Positions 1 through 8,352 of a stretch of DNA of 64,000 nt are shown piece after piece (position 1 is the stretch's first letter; each line of letters starts with the position of its first letter). Made by a program: the position numbers and the translations under genes. The stretch is from Pyrobaculum sp. 3827-6 (GTDB lineage Archaea; Thermoproteota; Thermoprotei; Thermoproteales; Thermoproteaceae). Where the stretch lies: positions 1 through 64,000 of the forward strand of contig NZ_JAOTQN010000004.1 of NCBI RefSeq assembly GCF_025641885.1, in the 5' to 3' direction. The notes beneath the pieces were generated by a model, which had not been told where the DNA came from, did no database searches, and saw only the letters and a list, made by a program, of their open reading frames with translations.

Positions 1-1
1 G

Positions 2-703
2 GAATACGCAGACGAACTAGGCATAGACACCATAGTAAAAGCCCTAGAAGAGTGGGTTAATATGGGGTTGGGAGGTTTTGCACCGGATCCCTTGTTGTTG
101 CAACTGGTGAAAGGGGGTAAGCTGGGTAGGAAGACTGGTGAGGGTTTCTATAAATATGCTGGGTCTGTCGTGGCGGCGGTCACTGAGACCCTTGAGAAGA
201 TGTATGGCGAGTCATTGAAGCAACTAGATATGCTAATTTCATCTACTGGGTTGCCTGTCTATAGAGATCCGAGAAGTGGAGCGTTGTTGTGGGTAGATGT
301 GAGGGAGATGAGACTTAGATTTACGCTTTCGGTGAATAAGCTAGAGAAATTTGTAGAGGGGCTTCAACAGGGCAAGTTGTTATACACACAGTGTAGGAAA
401 TGCGGCGCTAAGTACTTCCCGCCGCAGGTAGACTGTCCAAGGTGTAAGGCGTCTGATGTGGAGTGGCGTGAGGTTAGTGGAGTGGGGGAGTTAATTACAT
501 GGACTGTGATTAACGTAAAGCCGGGTAGCTTCTCTCACCATAAAGACTACATTGTTGGTATTGTCAAGATGCCGGATGGATTTAATATAACTGCGTGGGT
601 AGATGCCGATCCCAAAATCCTGAAGCCCGGCATGAAGATGAGGCTAGTGGTGGATAGGAGGCCGGGGGAGAACTACATTACGTATTGGTTCAAGCCGGCG
701 TAG
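2..703 (+). CDS. 3-hydroxyacyl-CoA dehydrogenase C-terminus fused to a DUF35 zinc-ribbon/OB-fold domain (5' partial)
   Basis: The frame is open to the window edge, so the gene begins outside. The first ~50 codons match the end of the C-terminal domain of 3-hydroxyacyl-CoA dehydrogenase, ending in GRKTGEGFYKY, the usual last motif of that family. Without a stop the frame continues through a ~55-residue linker into a DUF35-type acyl-CoA-associated protein: a zinc ribbon (CRKCG, then CPRC 17 residues later) followed by an OB-fold. DUF35 proteins normally accompany thiolases. A thiolase begins at the other end of this window but is not adjacent. An internal ATG at 308 could start a separate DUF35 protein. 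The dehydrogenase assignment is firm; a functional fusion is inferred from the uninterrupted frame. Confidence 0.75.
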   Translation, partial: EYADELGIDTIVKALEEWVNMGLGGFAPDPLLLQLVKGGKLGRKTGEGFYKYAGSVVAAVTETLEKMYGESLKQLDMLISSTGLPVYRDPRSGALLWVDVREMRLRFTLSVNKLEKFVEGLQQGKLLYTQCRKCGAKYFPPQVDCPRCKASDVEWREVSGVGELITWTVINVKPGSFSHHKDYIVGIVKMPDGFNITAWVDADPKILKPGMKMRLVVDRRPGENYITYWFKPA

Positions 704-713
704 TTTTTCATAA

Positions 714-724
714 TTTTTATAAAT
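714..724 (+). promoter_or_regulatory. TATA-like box of aif2b
   Basis: A TTTTTATAAAT element is centred 25 nt before the ATG at 744. The spacing implies a leaderless transcript and argues against the in-frame ATG at 723, which lies inside the box. Confidence 0.6.
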
Positions 725-743
725 GGTGTGGATTTCCCCTTTC

Positions 744-1148
744 ATGGATAGCGAGTACGTCGCTCTTCTAGATCGGGCGTACAAGCTGGTGGCGCCTAAG
801 GCCCAGCGCAGGGCGGAGATACCGAAGATCGAGGTGGAGAACATGCCCCGGAAGACGATAATCCCCAACTTTGGGCAGATTGCTAAGAGGCTCAACAGAG
901 ATGTGTACTTCATTGCTAAGTTTTTCCAGAAGGAGCTTGCGGTGCCGGGGACTCTGGAGGGGGACGTCTTTACGCTTCACGGCGAGAAGTCTCCCAAGGT
1001 CGTGGAGGCCGTGTACGAGCGTTTTATTAGGTACTACGTGGTGTGTCCAGTATGCAACTCAATAGATACAGAGCTGAGGAAGGAGGGGAGGATATTCGTA
1101 ATGAAGTGTCTAGCCTGCGGCGCCTCCACCCCCGTTAAGCCGCTCTAA
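744..1148 (+). CDS. aif2b: Translation initiation factor aIF2 subunit beta
   Basis: A 134-residue protein matching archaeal aIF2-beta in length and layout. It has an N-terminal helix, an alpha/beta core with the signature run [19 protein letters not shown], and a C-terminal C4 zinc ribbon (CPVC ... CLACG). It forms part of the aIF2 heterotrimer that brings Met-tRNAi to the small ribosomal subunit. The start at 744 rather than 723 is chosen from the promoter spacing and family length. The EamA-family ATG follows the stop codon with no gap (TAAATG), so the two are probably co-transcribed. Confidence 0.93.
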   Translation: MDSEYVALLDRAYKLVAPKAQRRAEIPKIEVENMPRKTIIPNFGQIAKRLNRDVYFIAKFFQKELAVPGTLEGDVFTLHGEKSPKVVEAVYERFIRYYVVCPVCNSIDTELRKEGRIFVMKCLACGASTPVKPL

Positions 1149-1979
1149 ATGGACGTCGCGGGACTGGCCGCCGTCTTCACGGCGGCGGTAATCTGGGCTC
1201 TTGTGATCTTCCTATACAAGAGACATATGGAGTCTCTAGACGCCGCTGTGGTGAACTTCTCCCGCCTGTTTTACGTCTCGGCTCTTATGTGGCCTGTACT
1301 GATACTTGCGAAGCCATCGGCCGGCGTGTGGGCAGCAGTGGCGAGCGGCGTCTTGACCCTATTCATAGGCGATAGTCTATACTTCTATGCAATACACAGA
1401 GTGGGCGGCTCGGTGGCGGCCCCCCTCACATATACCTACGTGGTGATAGCCCAGTACTTCGCCCTACTCCTGGGGGAGAAGGTTACCCCCATGTTACTAG
1501 TGTCCTCTCTGCTGGTGGTGCTTGGGGTTGGGTTGCTGGCCAGGGGAGGCGAGGCCAGGGTCAACGTCGCTGGCGTCGCCTCAGCCGCGGCGGCGGCGTT
1601 TATGTGGTCTCTCGGGATGACCGCCGTGAAGCTTGCCGCCGTGCAGGGCGTGCACCCCACCGCAGTTGCCTACCTCAGAGCGCTGTCCGCCTGTCTATTC
1701 ATGGCGCTTTACCTCGCGGCGAGGGGGAGGCTGAGGGTTGTCAAGTCGCCGCTTTTCGCCGCGGCGGCTCTCCTCGACCTCGGCCTCGGCTCGGCGCTGT
1801 TCGCCTACTCAGTAGAGAGGGTTGGCTTAGCCCTATCCACAATACTTGTCTCCGTGTCGCCCCTCGTTACTCAGCTCTACGCGAAATTCACCGGGATAGA
1901 GCCGCTGAGCCCGAGACAGATGGCCGGCGCCCTGGCTATATTCCTAGCAATCGCAGTGGCGATGGGCTCCCCGTCCTAG
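1149..1979 (+). CDS. EamA/DMT-family transporter
   Basis: A 276-residue integral membrane protein with about ten hydrophobic segments arranged as two five-helix EamA repeats. The second repeat starts near residue 148 (AAAAAFMWSLGMTAVK). The family exports metabolites, often amino acids or nucleotides; the substrate cannot be read from sequence. The start ATG abuts the aIF2-beta stop. The last 4 nt overlap the convergent tmcA gene. Two other EamA genes (6.1 and 10.4 kb) lie in this window. Confidence 0.85.
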   Translation: MDVAGLAAVFTAAVIWALVIFLYKRHMESLDAAVVNFSRLFYVSALMWPVLILAKPSAGVWAAVASGVLTLFIGDSLYFYAIHRVGGSVAAPLTYTYVVIAQYFALLLGEKVTPMLLVSSLLVVLGVGLLARGGEARVNVAGVASAAAAAFMWSLGMTAVKLAAVQGVHPTAVAYLRALSACLFMALYLAARGRLRVVKSPLFAAAALLDLGLGSALFAYSVERVGLALSTILVSVSPLVTQLYAKFTGIEPLSPRQMAGALAIFLAIAVAMGSPS

Positions 1980-4342
1980 TCCTTACCCTTCACCGTGCCG
2001 ACGACGAATAGGGGTACTTCAAACTCGCCGCCGTAGTAGTAAAACAGCAGGACTTTAACAACCTCTCTCAAAATAAGCATCAAGTCTCCCCTCCTAACGC
2101 CCGCGGCCTCGGCGGCCTCCTTCCAAGGCCTGGCCTGCAACACCTTGCTAATTAATATGCGCACGGCGGCGTCCGGGAGGGCTGGCCTCCTCTTCTTCGA
2201 CGAGTAGAAGTACTGCGTGGCTAGCATATACACGGCGTCGGTGACATTTTCATACGTCATGGGGCCGTAGGCGTAGGCCACAAGTCTGTCAAGCTGGTTT
2301 TTAGATAAGGCGGGCGCCCCGTCCACGTCCCACCCCCAGTCCTCTAGAAGCAACTGGACTTCCGTCGGCAGGAGGTCGACGTAGGGCCCCATGAGAGAGT
2401 GGATGAGGCGGCGCCTAAACTCAACGTTGGCGTACTTTACAAAAGCCTCGGCCCTCTCGTTCAGCGGCTTTACAAGCAAGACGCTGTACTCCCCGGAGGA
2501 GGGGTTGCGCTCCGGGGAGAGGTGTATCGGCACGTAGCCGTTCCGCACCCAGAACCTCAAGAGCCGGTCGTACACGCCGAAGCCCACGCCGACGTAGTCC
2601 ATGCCCAGCTCCCTAGCCTCCTCCTCGATCTTCTGCAACATGATTGTGCCGAGCCCCATGTCTTGTAGCTCTGGGTGCGTAGCGATTCTCACTATGCGCC
2701 ACCCCTTAAGCTTTGCGAATTCGGGGAGGCGCCAATACTTGAGAAATCTATCTGGTATAATATTGCCAGGTAGCTTCAGCCCCCTCAACGCTTGGTCTAT
2801 CGAAAGATCGTCGAGCCCGCCCTCGTAGGCCAGCTCTACCGACACCACGACTTTCCCGTTTGGGAGGGCGAGGGCGCGGGCGGTGTGGTGGGGGGCGTCT
2901 AGCAACATCCCGAGGTCGTCGGGTTCGTTGCGGTAGTGGGCCTGGACGTATATGCCGAAGAACTGTCTAAAAAGCTCCTCGCTCTTCATGACGTCCTCCT
3001 CCCTTAGGTACACCACCTCCCTCCTCTTGACGTATTCAAGATCTTCTGGAGCCACCTTGGCGGGCTCGGCGTTTAGGAGGAATGCGTCGAAGAGCCACTC
3101 CTCGACGGGATCCCCCCTGCCGTACCTAATCGGCTCCTCCATTTCGTAGAGGTGTACGTCTGTGTCTCTAGACTCCCTTAGATACTTCAAAAATCTTATA
3201 GAGAAGCCGCGCCCCGCCCCTTCGTAGCCGTGTATCGTCGTGGCGAACACCAGCCTGTCGAATTTCCTATGCACGGCGTACAGCACGGGGAGGGGCACCG
3301 CAGCGGCCTCGTCGACGGCGACGACGTCGGCGTTTTCCCGCTTGAGCAACATGTATGGCGTCACCACGTCGATGAAGATGCCGCTCGCCTTGATGGACCG
3401 TATCTCGCCCCCCTCCTTCTCAACGCCGGGCTTGTAGCCGAGGGCCTCCAGCCCCCTCAGCGCGAATTCTAGAAGCGTCTCCAAGTTCCCGTACTCCATG
3501 GCGCTAACCACGATCTGCACCCTGGCCTTGGCCTTCCTCAGCTTATGACCAATGCCGGCCAGCCCCAGACCCAGCGCGGCGCTCTTGCCCCTCCCCCTGT
3601 CGGCAATTACTACGAGTACCTGCTTCTTCTTAGGCCTCTGGTAGAAAATCTCAAAGAGCTTCAATACCTCCACCTGGTCGTGGGTGGCGGCAAGTCTGTA
3701 GATCTTCAGAGGGAGGACGGCCTTATCGGGGGGCGCCGGCTTCTTAGGCTCGTACGGCTCCACCTCCTCTATGCCTGAAGACTTGAGCAACTCCCTGCGG
3801 TCTACGTCGTAAACCACCACCCCCCTGTGGGTGTAGAGGCTCCGCCAGAACCTCTCCTTCAATCTGTGTCTAATGTCGCTGGGGGTGAACTGCGGCACCA
3901 GCAAGGTGGATTGAAACTTGGTAACGTACCTACGCCACGCCTCAAGCGGCGGCACCATTAGCACGTACAGCCCCCCGCCTCTAACCACGCCGCCCAGCCT
4001 CCCCACGTCATTAGGCTTCAAGTCATTTACCAGGTCCAAGACTGCGAAGTCGTAAGTCGTCCCGAGGAGCCTCGGCGTGTCTTTATATGGCCTGAACTCC
4101 ACCTCCAAACCAGTCTCCTCCAGCACGTCTCTAACGTAGTTCATCCGCTTATTTGCGTCGGCGAACTCCGGCTGGAACATGTAGAGCCCAGTGACCCCGC
4201 CGCCAGCCGCCTCAAAGCTCCTCAGCGCCTCCCCCACAGCCTCCGCCAGCCTCCTATCGTCAGAGCCCACAAGCACTAGAAGCCTCCTATGCCTCGCCAC
4301 CCGGGCCCTCTCCACCTCACCCCTAACCACATCAAAAATCAC
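1976..4342 (-). CDS. tmcA: tRNA(Met) cytidine acetyltransferase TmcA
   Basis: A 788-residue protein with the TmcA layout: an N-terminal DUF1726-like region, an RNA-helicase-type ATPase module with Walker A (DRGRGKSAALG, about residue 250) and Walker B-like DEAAAVPLPVL, then a GNAT acetyltransferase domain with acetyl-CoA loop QDMGLG (about residue 570) and a C-terminal tRNA-binding tail. The family makes N4-acetylcytidine from acetyl-CoA and ATP; in hyperthermophiles, Nat10/TmcA-type enzymes acetylate many RNA sites. A TATA-like AATATATAG lies about 25 nt before the GTG start at 4342. The 192 nt upstream, before the next minus-strand gene's end, holds this promoter and low-complexity C-rich sequence only. 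Confidence 0.93.
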   Translation of the reverse strand: MIFDVVRGEVERARVARHRRLLVLVGSDDRRLAEAVGEALRSFEAAGGGVTGLYMFQPEFADANKRMNYVRDVLEETGLEVEFRPYKDTPRLLGTTYDFAVLDLVNDLKPNDVGRLGGVVRGGGLYVLMVPPLEAWRRYVTKFQSTLLVPQFTPSDIRHRLKERFWRSLYTHRGVVVYDVDRRELLKSSGIEEVEPYEPKKPAPPDKAVLPLKIYRLAATHDQVEVLKLFEIFYQRPKKKQVLVVIADRGRGKSAALGLGLAGIGHKLRKAKARVQIVVSAMEYGNLETLLEFALRGLEALGYKPGVEKEGGEIRSIKASGIFIDVVTPYMLLKRENADVVAVDEAAAVPLPVLYAVHRKFDRLVFATTIHGYEGAGRGFSIRFLKYLRESRDTDVHLYEMEEPIRYGRGDPVEEWLFDAFLLNAEPAKVAPEDLEYVKRREVVYLREEDVMKSEELFRQFFGIYVQAHYRNEPDDLGMLLDAPHHTARALALPNGKVVVSVELAYEGGLDDLSIDQALRGLKLPGNIIPDRFLKYWRLPEFAKLKGWRIVRIATHPELQDMGLGTIMLQKIEEEARELGMDYVGVGFGVYDRLLRFWVRNGYVPIHLSPERNPSSGEYSVLLVKPLNERAEAFVKYANVEFRRRLIHSLMGPYVDLLPTEVQLLLEDWGWDVDGAPALSKNQLDRLVAYAYGPMTYENVTDAVYMLATQYFYSSKKRRPALPDAAVRILISKVLQARPWKEAAEAAGVRRGDLMLILREVVKVLLFYYYGGEFEVPLFVVGTVKGKD

Positions 4343-4534
4343 AACGCTGGAAGAGCCCCACTATATATTTTTGGAACCGGCACCGACCCCACGCGCCCCA
4401 CCGGCGGCCCCACAACCATCTCAGCAACCCCCGCCCCAGCACCCACTCCCCATCGCCCCCACGCCATCAAACAGCGAAAACCCCCGCCCCACCGCCAATC
4501 CTAGGCAAGGGCACAGGTCGTAAAGCCACCTATA

Positions 4535-5191
4535 TTACTCAATGACGGCGCCGTATACCGCGTCTATTCCCAGCTGTGTGGCTCTTTCCAGCGCCTCTTT
4601 GTCTATGTTTACTGCCACGATTATTAGGCGGTCTGCCTTTCTGCCGAGTATCTTCTCCACCGCCTCCGCCTTTTGGGCAAACCACTCCACATCTTCAAGC
4701 TCGGCGTGCGACTTCACCTCCAGCAAATACATCCTCCCGTCGTGGATATAGATGTCAACCTCGATGCGGGTCCCCGGCCTCATGAAGCGGCCGTCTACAT
4801 CTGTGTAGACGAACTTCTCCACTCTGCCGGGCTCAACCCCCCTCTTCTCCAACGCATCCCGGTAAATTTCGAGAACAGTGCGCTCCAAATCCCGGCCCCA
4901 CCTACGGCCAAGAGAGCCCATAGCCACCTTAAGCTCAGCCACAGCCTTGGTCAACTCATCAAGCCTCCTGCCGTGGTCAGCCAAAATCCTACCCTGCTCT
5001 TCAACTCTCTTGGCTAGCTCTGCTACCGTCTTGCCTAGCTCTTCTATTCTCTTGTTTGTTTCTTGGAATCCTGTTTTCATGTACTCGGCGAGGGTCTTCA
5101 CGGCCTCCGCCACCTCTCTAAGCTCTTCAGACCTAGCCCTCCTAACAGCCCTCTCCACAACCTCCTCAAGCCTACCCCAGTCCAGACTCAC
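4535..5191 (-). CDS. DUF3782-like coiled-coil protein with PD-(D/E)XK nuclease-like domain
   Basis: A 218-residue protein. Residues 1-95 are a highly charged coiled coil (repeats such as RIEELGKTVAELAKRVEE). The C-terminal ~120 residues carry a PD-(D/E)XK core: RIEVDIYIHDGRMYLLEVKS gives the catalytic D and ExK. Such proteins are common and multicopy in crenarchaea, annotated DUF3782; their role is unknown and a DNA-cleaving activity is an inference from the motif. The GTG start at 5191 has an ATTTATAAC box about 25 nt upstream. Confidence 0.75.
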   Translation of the reverse strand: MSLDWGRLEEVVERAVRRARSEELREVAEAVKTLAEYMKTGFQETNKRIEELGKTVAELAKRVEEQGRILADHGRRLDELTKAVAELKVAMGSLGRRWGRDLERTVLEIYRDALEKRGVEPGRVEKFVYTDVDGRFMRPGTRIEVDIYIHDGRMYLLEVKSHAELEDVEWFAQKAEAVEKILGRKADRLIIVAVNIDKEALERATQLGIDAVYGAVIE

Positions 5192-5275
5192 GAATGTTAC
5201 AGGTCGTGATGTTATAAATCTTGAGGGTATGTTGCTCAGGTTGGTGGGCTTGTTGGTGTTGCGTCTAGGTGCAGT

Positions 5276-6079
5276 CTAGGTGTATTCTGGATGGCATGCC
5301 GGGGTATGTCCCGCCTTGTGTGCACGTGTGAGTAGTTCCTCTATCGCCTCTCTGCCTCTCCGGCCCATGTCGCGGGTGTACGCGTTTACATACATGTCCA
5401 CGAAACGCGCAGTCTCTTCTAGAGTGAGCCCCCGCGAGAACTTCTGTGCGTATCTCAACGCCTCGACGCGGTTTTCGTCTGCGTATTTAATAGACTGGGA
5501 CAAGGCCTCGGCCACGGCTTCCGCCGTCTGGAGCCCCAGAGCCTTTCTGACCACGTCAAGCCCCAGGGGGGTGGGGAGGCCGGTCTCCTCCTTCCACCAC
5601 TCGCCTAGGTCGATCACCTTCTTCAACCCCAGGCGCTGGTAGGTTATCTGTCCCTCGTGTATGAGGACTCCGGCGTCTACGATCCCAGCCCTCACGGCGT
5701 CTATTATCTTGTCGAAGGGTATTTCCACCGTCTTTACGTGGGGGAGTGCTAGCTTTGTGAGTAGGGCGGCGGTGGTGTAGCGCCCCGGCACCGCCACATA
5801 CTTAATCTCGCTCCCCTCTCTGGCTGTGACGACTATGGGGCCGTATCCCTCCCCCATGGAGGCGCCTACCGACATGACGTAGTACATATCGCAGATGTAG
5901 GCCAGGGCGTGTGTGCTGACGGCGCTAACGTCGAGCAACTCCTCAAGAGCCAGTCTGTTGAGAGTCTCGATGTCGCTTAGAAACTCTACGAATGGCATGG
6001 GCATCTTCACCGCGCCCGTCGCAATGCCGTAGAACATATAGGCGTCGTCAGCGTCTGGGGAGTGGGCCACCTTCAGCAT
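5276..6079 (-). CDS. MqnA/MqnD-family (DUF178) protein, possible 1,4-dihydroxy-6-naphthoate synthase
   Basis: A 267-residue protein with the periplasmic-binding-like fold of the MqnA/MqnD family. The N-terminal AHSPDADDAYMFYGI motif and the later SVGASMGEGYGPIVV and TPLGLDVV segments resemble MqnD, which acts in the futalosine route to menaquinone. The family also contains sulphur-compound binding proteins, so the function is not certain; no other mqn gene is visible here. A GATTTAAATC box 25 nt upstream supports the ATG at 6079. Confidence 0.7.
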   Translation of the reverse strand: MLKVAHSPDADDAYMFYGIATGAVKMPMPFVEFLSDIETLNRLALEELLDVSAVSTHALAYICDMYYVMSVGASMGEGYGPIVVTAREGSEIKYVAVPGRYTTAALLTKLALPHVKTVEIPFDKIIDAVRAGIVDAGVLIHEGQITYQRLGLKKVIDLGEWWKEETGLPTPLGLDVVRKALGLQTAEAVAEALSQSIKYADENRVEALRYAQKFSRGLTLEETARFVDMYVNAYTRDMGRRGREAIEELLTRAHKAGHTPACHPEYT

Positions 6080-6104
6080 GGGCTTCCCCAGGAGGTGATT
6101 TAAA

Positions 6105-6923
6105 TCACTTTTTCGCCGCCACCACCGCGGCCGTTGAGATGAGGATATACGCCGCCGCCGTCAAGAGGCCGGGGACTCGTCCAAACAGGATAAAGTCCCA
6201 CAAGGCGGCTAGTAAGGGCTCCACCGACGCGATTACGGATGCCCTCGACCCCTCTATCTTCGAGACGGCTGAGGAGAAGAGGCGATACGGCACCACGGTG
6301 CCCAGCACACCCATGTAGAGCCCGGCCAGGGCCGTCAGGAGGGCTGGCGGCGCCGCCGCGGCGTGGATATACGCCAGCAGAGCCGGGGTTGTGACGACCA
6401 GCGTGTAGGGCATGGCGCCGTACGAGGCATCCGCTCCATAGCCCCTCCTAGCCATGAGGCGGGCCGCCGCAATGTAGAGGCCGTACAAGGCGCTGGAGAC
6501 GAGCCCCGCGGCTAGGCCCACCGGGGAGAGCTCCCCCCTCGCAGATGCGTATAGCATCAACACCACGGCGGCTAGGACCAGCGCCACCCCAGCCGTGTCC
6601 CGCGGAGTCGGCCTTTCTCCAAACGCCAGGAGGGCAATGGTTGTCCAGAGGGGGGCTGTGTAGAGAAGATACGCCGCCGGTCCCACGCCTGCCAGGAGGG
6701 CGGCGAGGGGGTATACCGTGAAGAGGCCTCCAAGAAGCAAGCCGGGCACCAAGCCGCGCCGAGTCGGCCAGCCGGCAACCGCCGTGGAGATGGCGGCGGC
6801 TACGAGAGACCGCAAAAAAGCCAGCCAGATGTAGTCTCTGCCGTATTGGGCGGCTACGCCCAGGGTGGACCACAGAGCCGCGGCGGCTACAACCTCGGCG
6901 TAGGCCCTGCCGGCGGTGCTCAA
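6105..6923 (-). CDS. EamA/DMT-family transporter
   Basis: A 272-residue polytopic protein with two EamA repeats and about ten membrane segments. The conserved EPLLAALWDF motif near the C-terminus marks the second repeat. The most upstream start is a TTG at 6923. No TATA box precedes it, and it lies 42 nt after the winged-helix gene on the same strand, so the two are probably one transcript. The substrate is unknown. Confidence 0.82.
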   Translation of the reverse strand: MSTAGRAYAEVVAAAALWSTLGVAAQYGRDYIWLAFLRSLVAAAISTAVAGWPTRRGLVPGLLLGGLFTVYPLAALLAGVGPAAYLLYTAPLWTTIALLAFGERPTPRDTAGVALVLAAVVLMLYASARGELSPVGLAAGLVSSALYGLYIAAARLMARRGYGADASYGAMPYTLVVTTPALLAYIHAAAAPPALLTALAGLYMGVLGTVVPYRLFSSAVSKIEGSRASVIASVEPLLAALWDFILFGRVPGLLTAAAYILISTAAVVAAKK

Positions 6924-6965
6924 GGCCTTGCACGAAGAGGGGAGTTCACTGAGGCTTGTAGGCGG

Positions 6966-7436
6966 CTAGAACTCTTCATCTGACCCCCAGGACTCCCATC
7001 CAGACTCCCCGCCCGCCTCGGTAACCTCATCGGCGATCGCCGGATACCCCTCCCCCAGGGCGGCGCTGTACAGCCAGAGGTCCAGAAGACCCATGGCTAG
7101 GAGAGCCGGGAGTATCGGCTCGACGGGGGCCAGCACCTCGTCGGCTCGTTGATCCTCGCCAGCCTTTCTCAGATGGGCGGCTTTTTCAAGCCGCTCCTTG
7201 ACCTCCCCCCGCCACTTGTACAACACCTCCCAACCCCTCTCGGTGAGGTAGTAGGCGGTCCTCCTCAGGATGAGTCCCCTCTCCCGGGCCTCCACGAGGC
7301 CGTGGGCCATGAGGGTGTTGAGCACAGCCTCCACGTCGTGTGGCGGCATATCCACAGACCTAGCCACCTCCTCCGCCGTCTTGCCGCCCTTGGCCAGCGC
7401 CTCCAGCACGAGGTAGTACTCGCCCTTAAACTCCAC
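6966..7436 (-). CDS. Winged-helix DNA-binding protein with C-terminal hydrophobic segment
   Basis: A 156-residue protein. Residues 1-75 form a winged helix (EYYLVLEALAKGGKTAEEVA, recognition region HDVEAVLNTLMAHGLV). A charged helix follows, then one hydrophobic stretch (ILPALLAMGLLDLWLY) and an acidic tail. A clear paralogue lies at 59615-59977. It may be a membrane-associated regulator; the neighbouring EamA transporter is a possible target. The GTG start at 7436 has a TTTTAAAA box about 25 nt upstream. Confidence 0.72.
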   Translation of the reverse strand: MEFKGEYYLVLEALAKGGKTAEEVARSVDMPPHDVEAVLNTLMAHGLVEARERGLILRRTAYYLTERGWEVLYKWRGEVKERLEKAAHLRKAGEDQRADEVLAPVEPILPALLAMGLLDLWLYSAALGEGYPAIADEVTEAGGESGWESWGSDEEF

Positions 7437-7507
7437 GACAATGGGGATACCCGCTTTTTAAAATCTTGTTGCTTAGAAAACTTTTATTACCGGGGCGGGG
7501 GCAATGC

Positions 7508-7888
7508 GTGGATGTGTTGAAGGAACGCGCCTTGCAGTTTTATGAAGAGGCCAGGTTTGCCATTGAGAGGGAGTTCTGCGAATTAGCCTTATTTAACGTA
7601 GAGCAGACACTCCAGCTCTATATAAAACACTTGTTGTATAAGAAGGTGGGGGATTTCCCCAAGACTCATTTTCTTCGTGACTTGGCTGATAGGTTAGTGG
7701 AGGTCTATGGAGATAGGTGCGGCCTCGCCCCTCTTTTCACTAAATGGAGGTATGTCTTAGCTCTGCTGGAGTATGCCTATATCTCCTCGCGTTATCTTCC
7801 TTTTAGAGCTAGGAGGGAGGACTGCCAAGAGGCGTTAAAATTTGCAGAGGAAGCTCTGGCTGTTTTCAAATGTCTAGAGAGTTTATAG
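7508..7888 (+). CDS. HEPN-domain protein (toxin candidate of a HEPN/MNT pair)
   Basis: About 126 residues, all helical, with the HEPN layout: an N-terminal helix (LKERALQFYEEARFAIE), a central FNVEQTLQLYIKHLL helix and a C-terminal SSRYLPF followed by EALKFAEEALAVF. HEPN proteins paired with MNT nucleotidyltransferases are toxin-antitoxin modules in which HEPN is usually an RNase. The frame is open further upstream, but a CTTTTATTA box centred about 25 nt upstream points to the GTG at 7508. The gene overlaps the downstream MNT gene by 19 nt. Confidence 0.75.
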   Translation: MDVLKERALQFYEEARFAIEREFCELALFNVEQTLQLYIKHLLYKKVGDFPKTHFLRDLADRLVEVYGDRCGLAPLFTKWRYVLALLEYAYISSRYLPFRARREDCQEALKFAEEALAVFKCLESL

Positions 7889-8226
7889 AGCTGTTGAGAC
7901 GCCGGGCGGAGGAGAGGAGGCGTATTGTGGAGAATCTCGAGGAGTACCTCAGGAGGGTTAGAGACGCGGCGAGGGAGCTGGACCCAGATGCCAGGGTCTA
8001 TCTATTTGGTAGCTATGCCCGGGGGACGCCGAGGCCCGACAGCGATGTTGACGTACTTATCGTGTCCGATGCCTACGGCGGGGAGGCGAGGCGCGCCGTG
8101 GAGATGATTCTACACATAACCGAAAGAGTTGGGGGCGTGGGGGTGTTTGAGCTCCACGTCGCGACTAGGGAGGAGTTCGAAAACTGGTACCGCCGCCTCA
8201 TAGACACCTATAGAGAGATATTTTAG
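7870..8226 (+). CDS. MNT-type nucleotidyltransferase (antitoxin candidate)
   Basis: A 118-residue protein with the canonical minimal nucleotidyltransferase signature GSYARGTPRPDSDVDVLIV at about residues 47-65 (GS, then DxD 10 residues later). A C-terminal acidic residue completes the site. In characterised pairs the MNT protein adds AMP groups to its HEPN partner. It overlaps the HEPN gene by 19 nt, so translation is coupled. Confidence 0.85.
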   Translation: MSREFIELLRRRAEERRRIVENLEEYLRRVRDAARELDPDARVYLFGSYARGTPRPDSDVDVLIVSDAYGGEARRAVEMILHITERVGGVGVFELHVATREEFENWYRRLIDTYREIF

Positions 8227-8247
8227 ATAGCAGAGATTGTAGATACG

Positions 8248-8298
8248 GTGATGTGAAGCGGCTGCAGGCGGATACGTGGCGAAGATGGGAAGAGCTGA
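8248..8298 (+). ncRNA. Possible C/D-box sRNA (weak)
   Basis: Between the MNT and ATPase genes, a C-like GTGATGT (8248-8254) is followed by a 14-nt spacer, a D'-like CGGA (8269-8272), 3 nt, a C'-like GTGGCGA (8276-8282), 12 nt and a perfect D box CTGA (8295-8298). A weak ATATTTTAG lies about 25 nt upstream. The size fits archaeal C/D sRNAs, but C and C' deviate from consensus. Confidence 0.3.
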
Positions 8299-8352
8299 CC
8301 TATTCCTCTCAGACCCCTGTTTAAAGATTTATGTAACTCGGGTATAATTCTT

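Noticed and set aside
723-743. ATG 723 as the aIF2-beta start
   Set aside because: It lies within the TATA-like box and would add seven residues not expected in the family.
4191-4523. A 110-codon plus-strand frame rich in Pro, Ala and Ser across the tmcA promoter
   Set aside because: It is antisense to the tmcA start, has low-complexity composition from C-rich sequence and no promoter; a compositional artefact.
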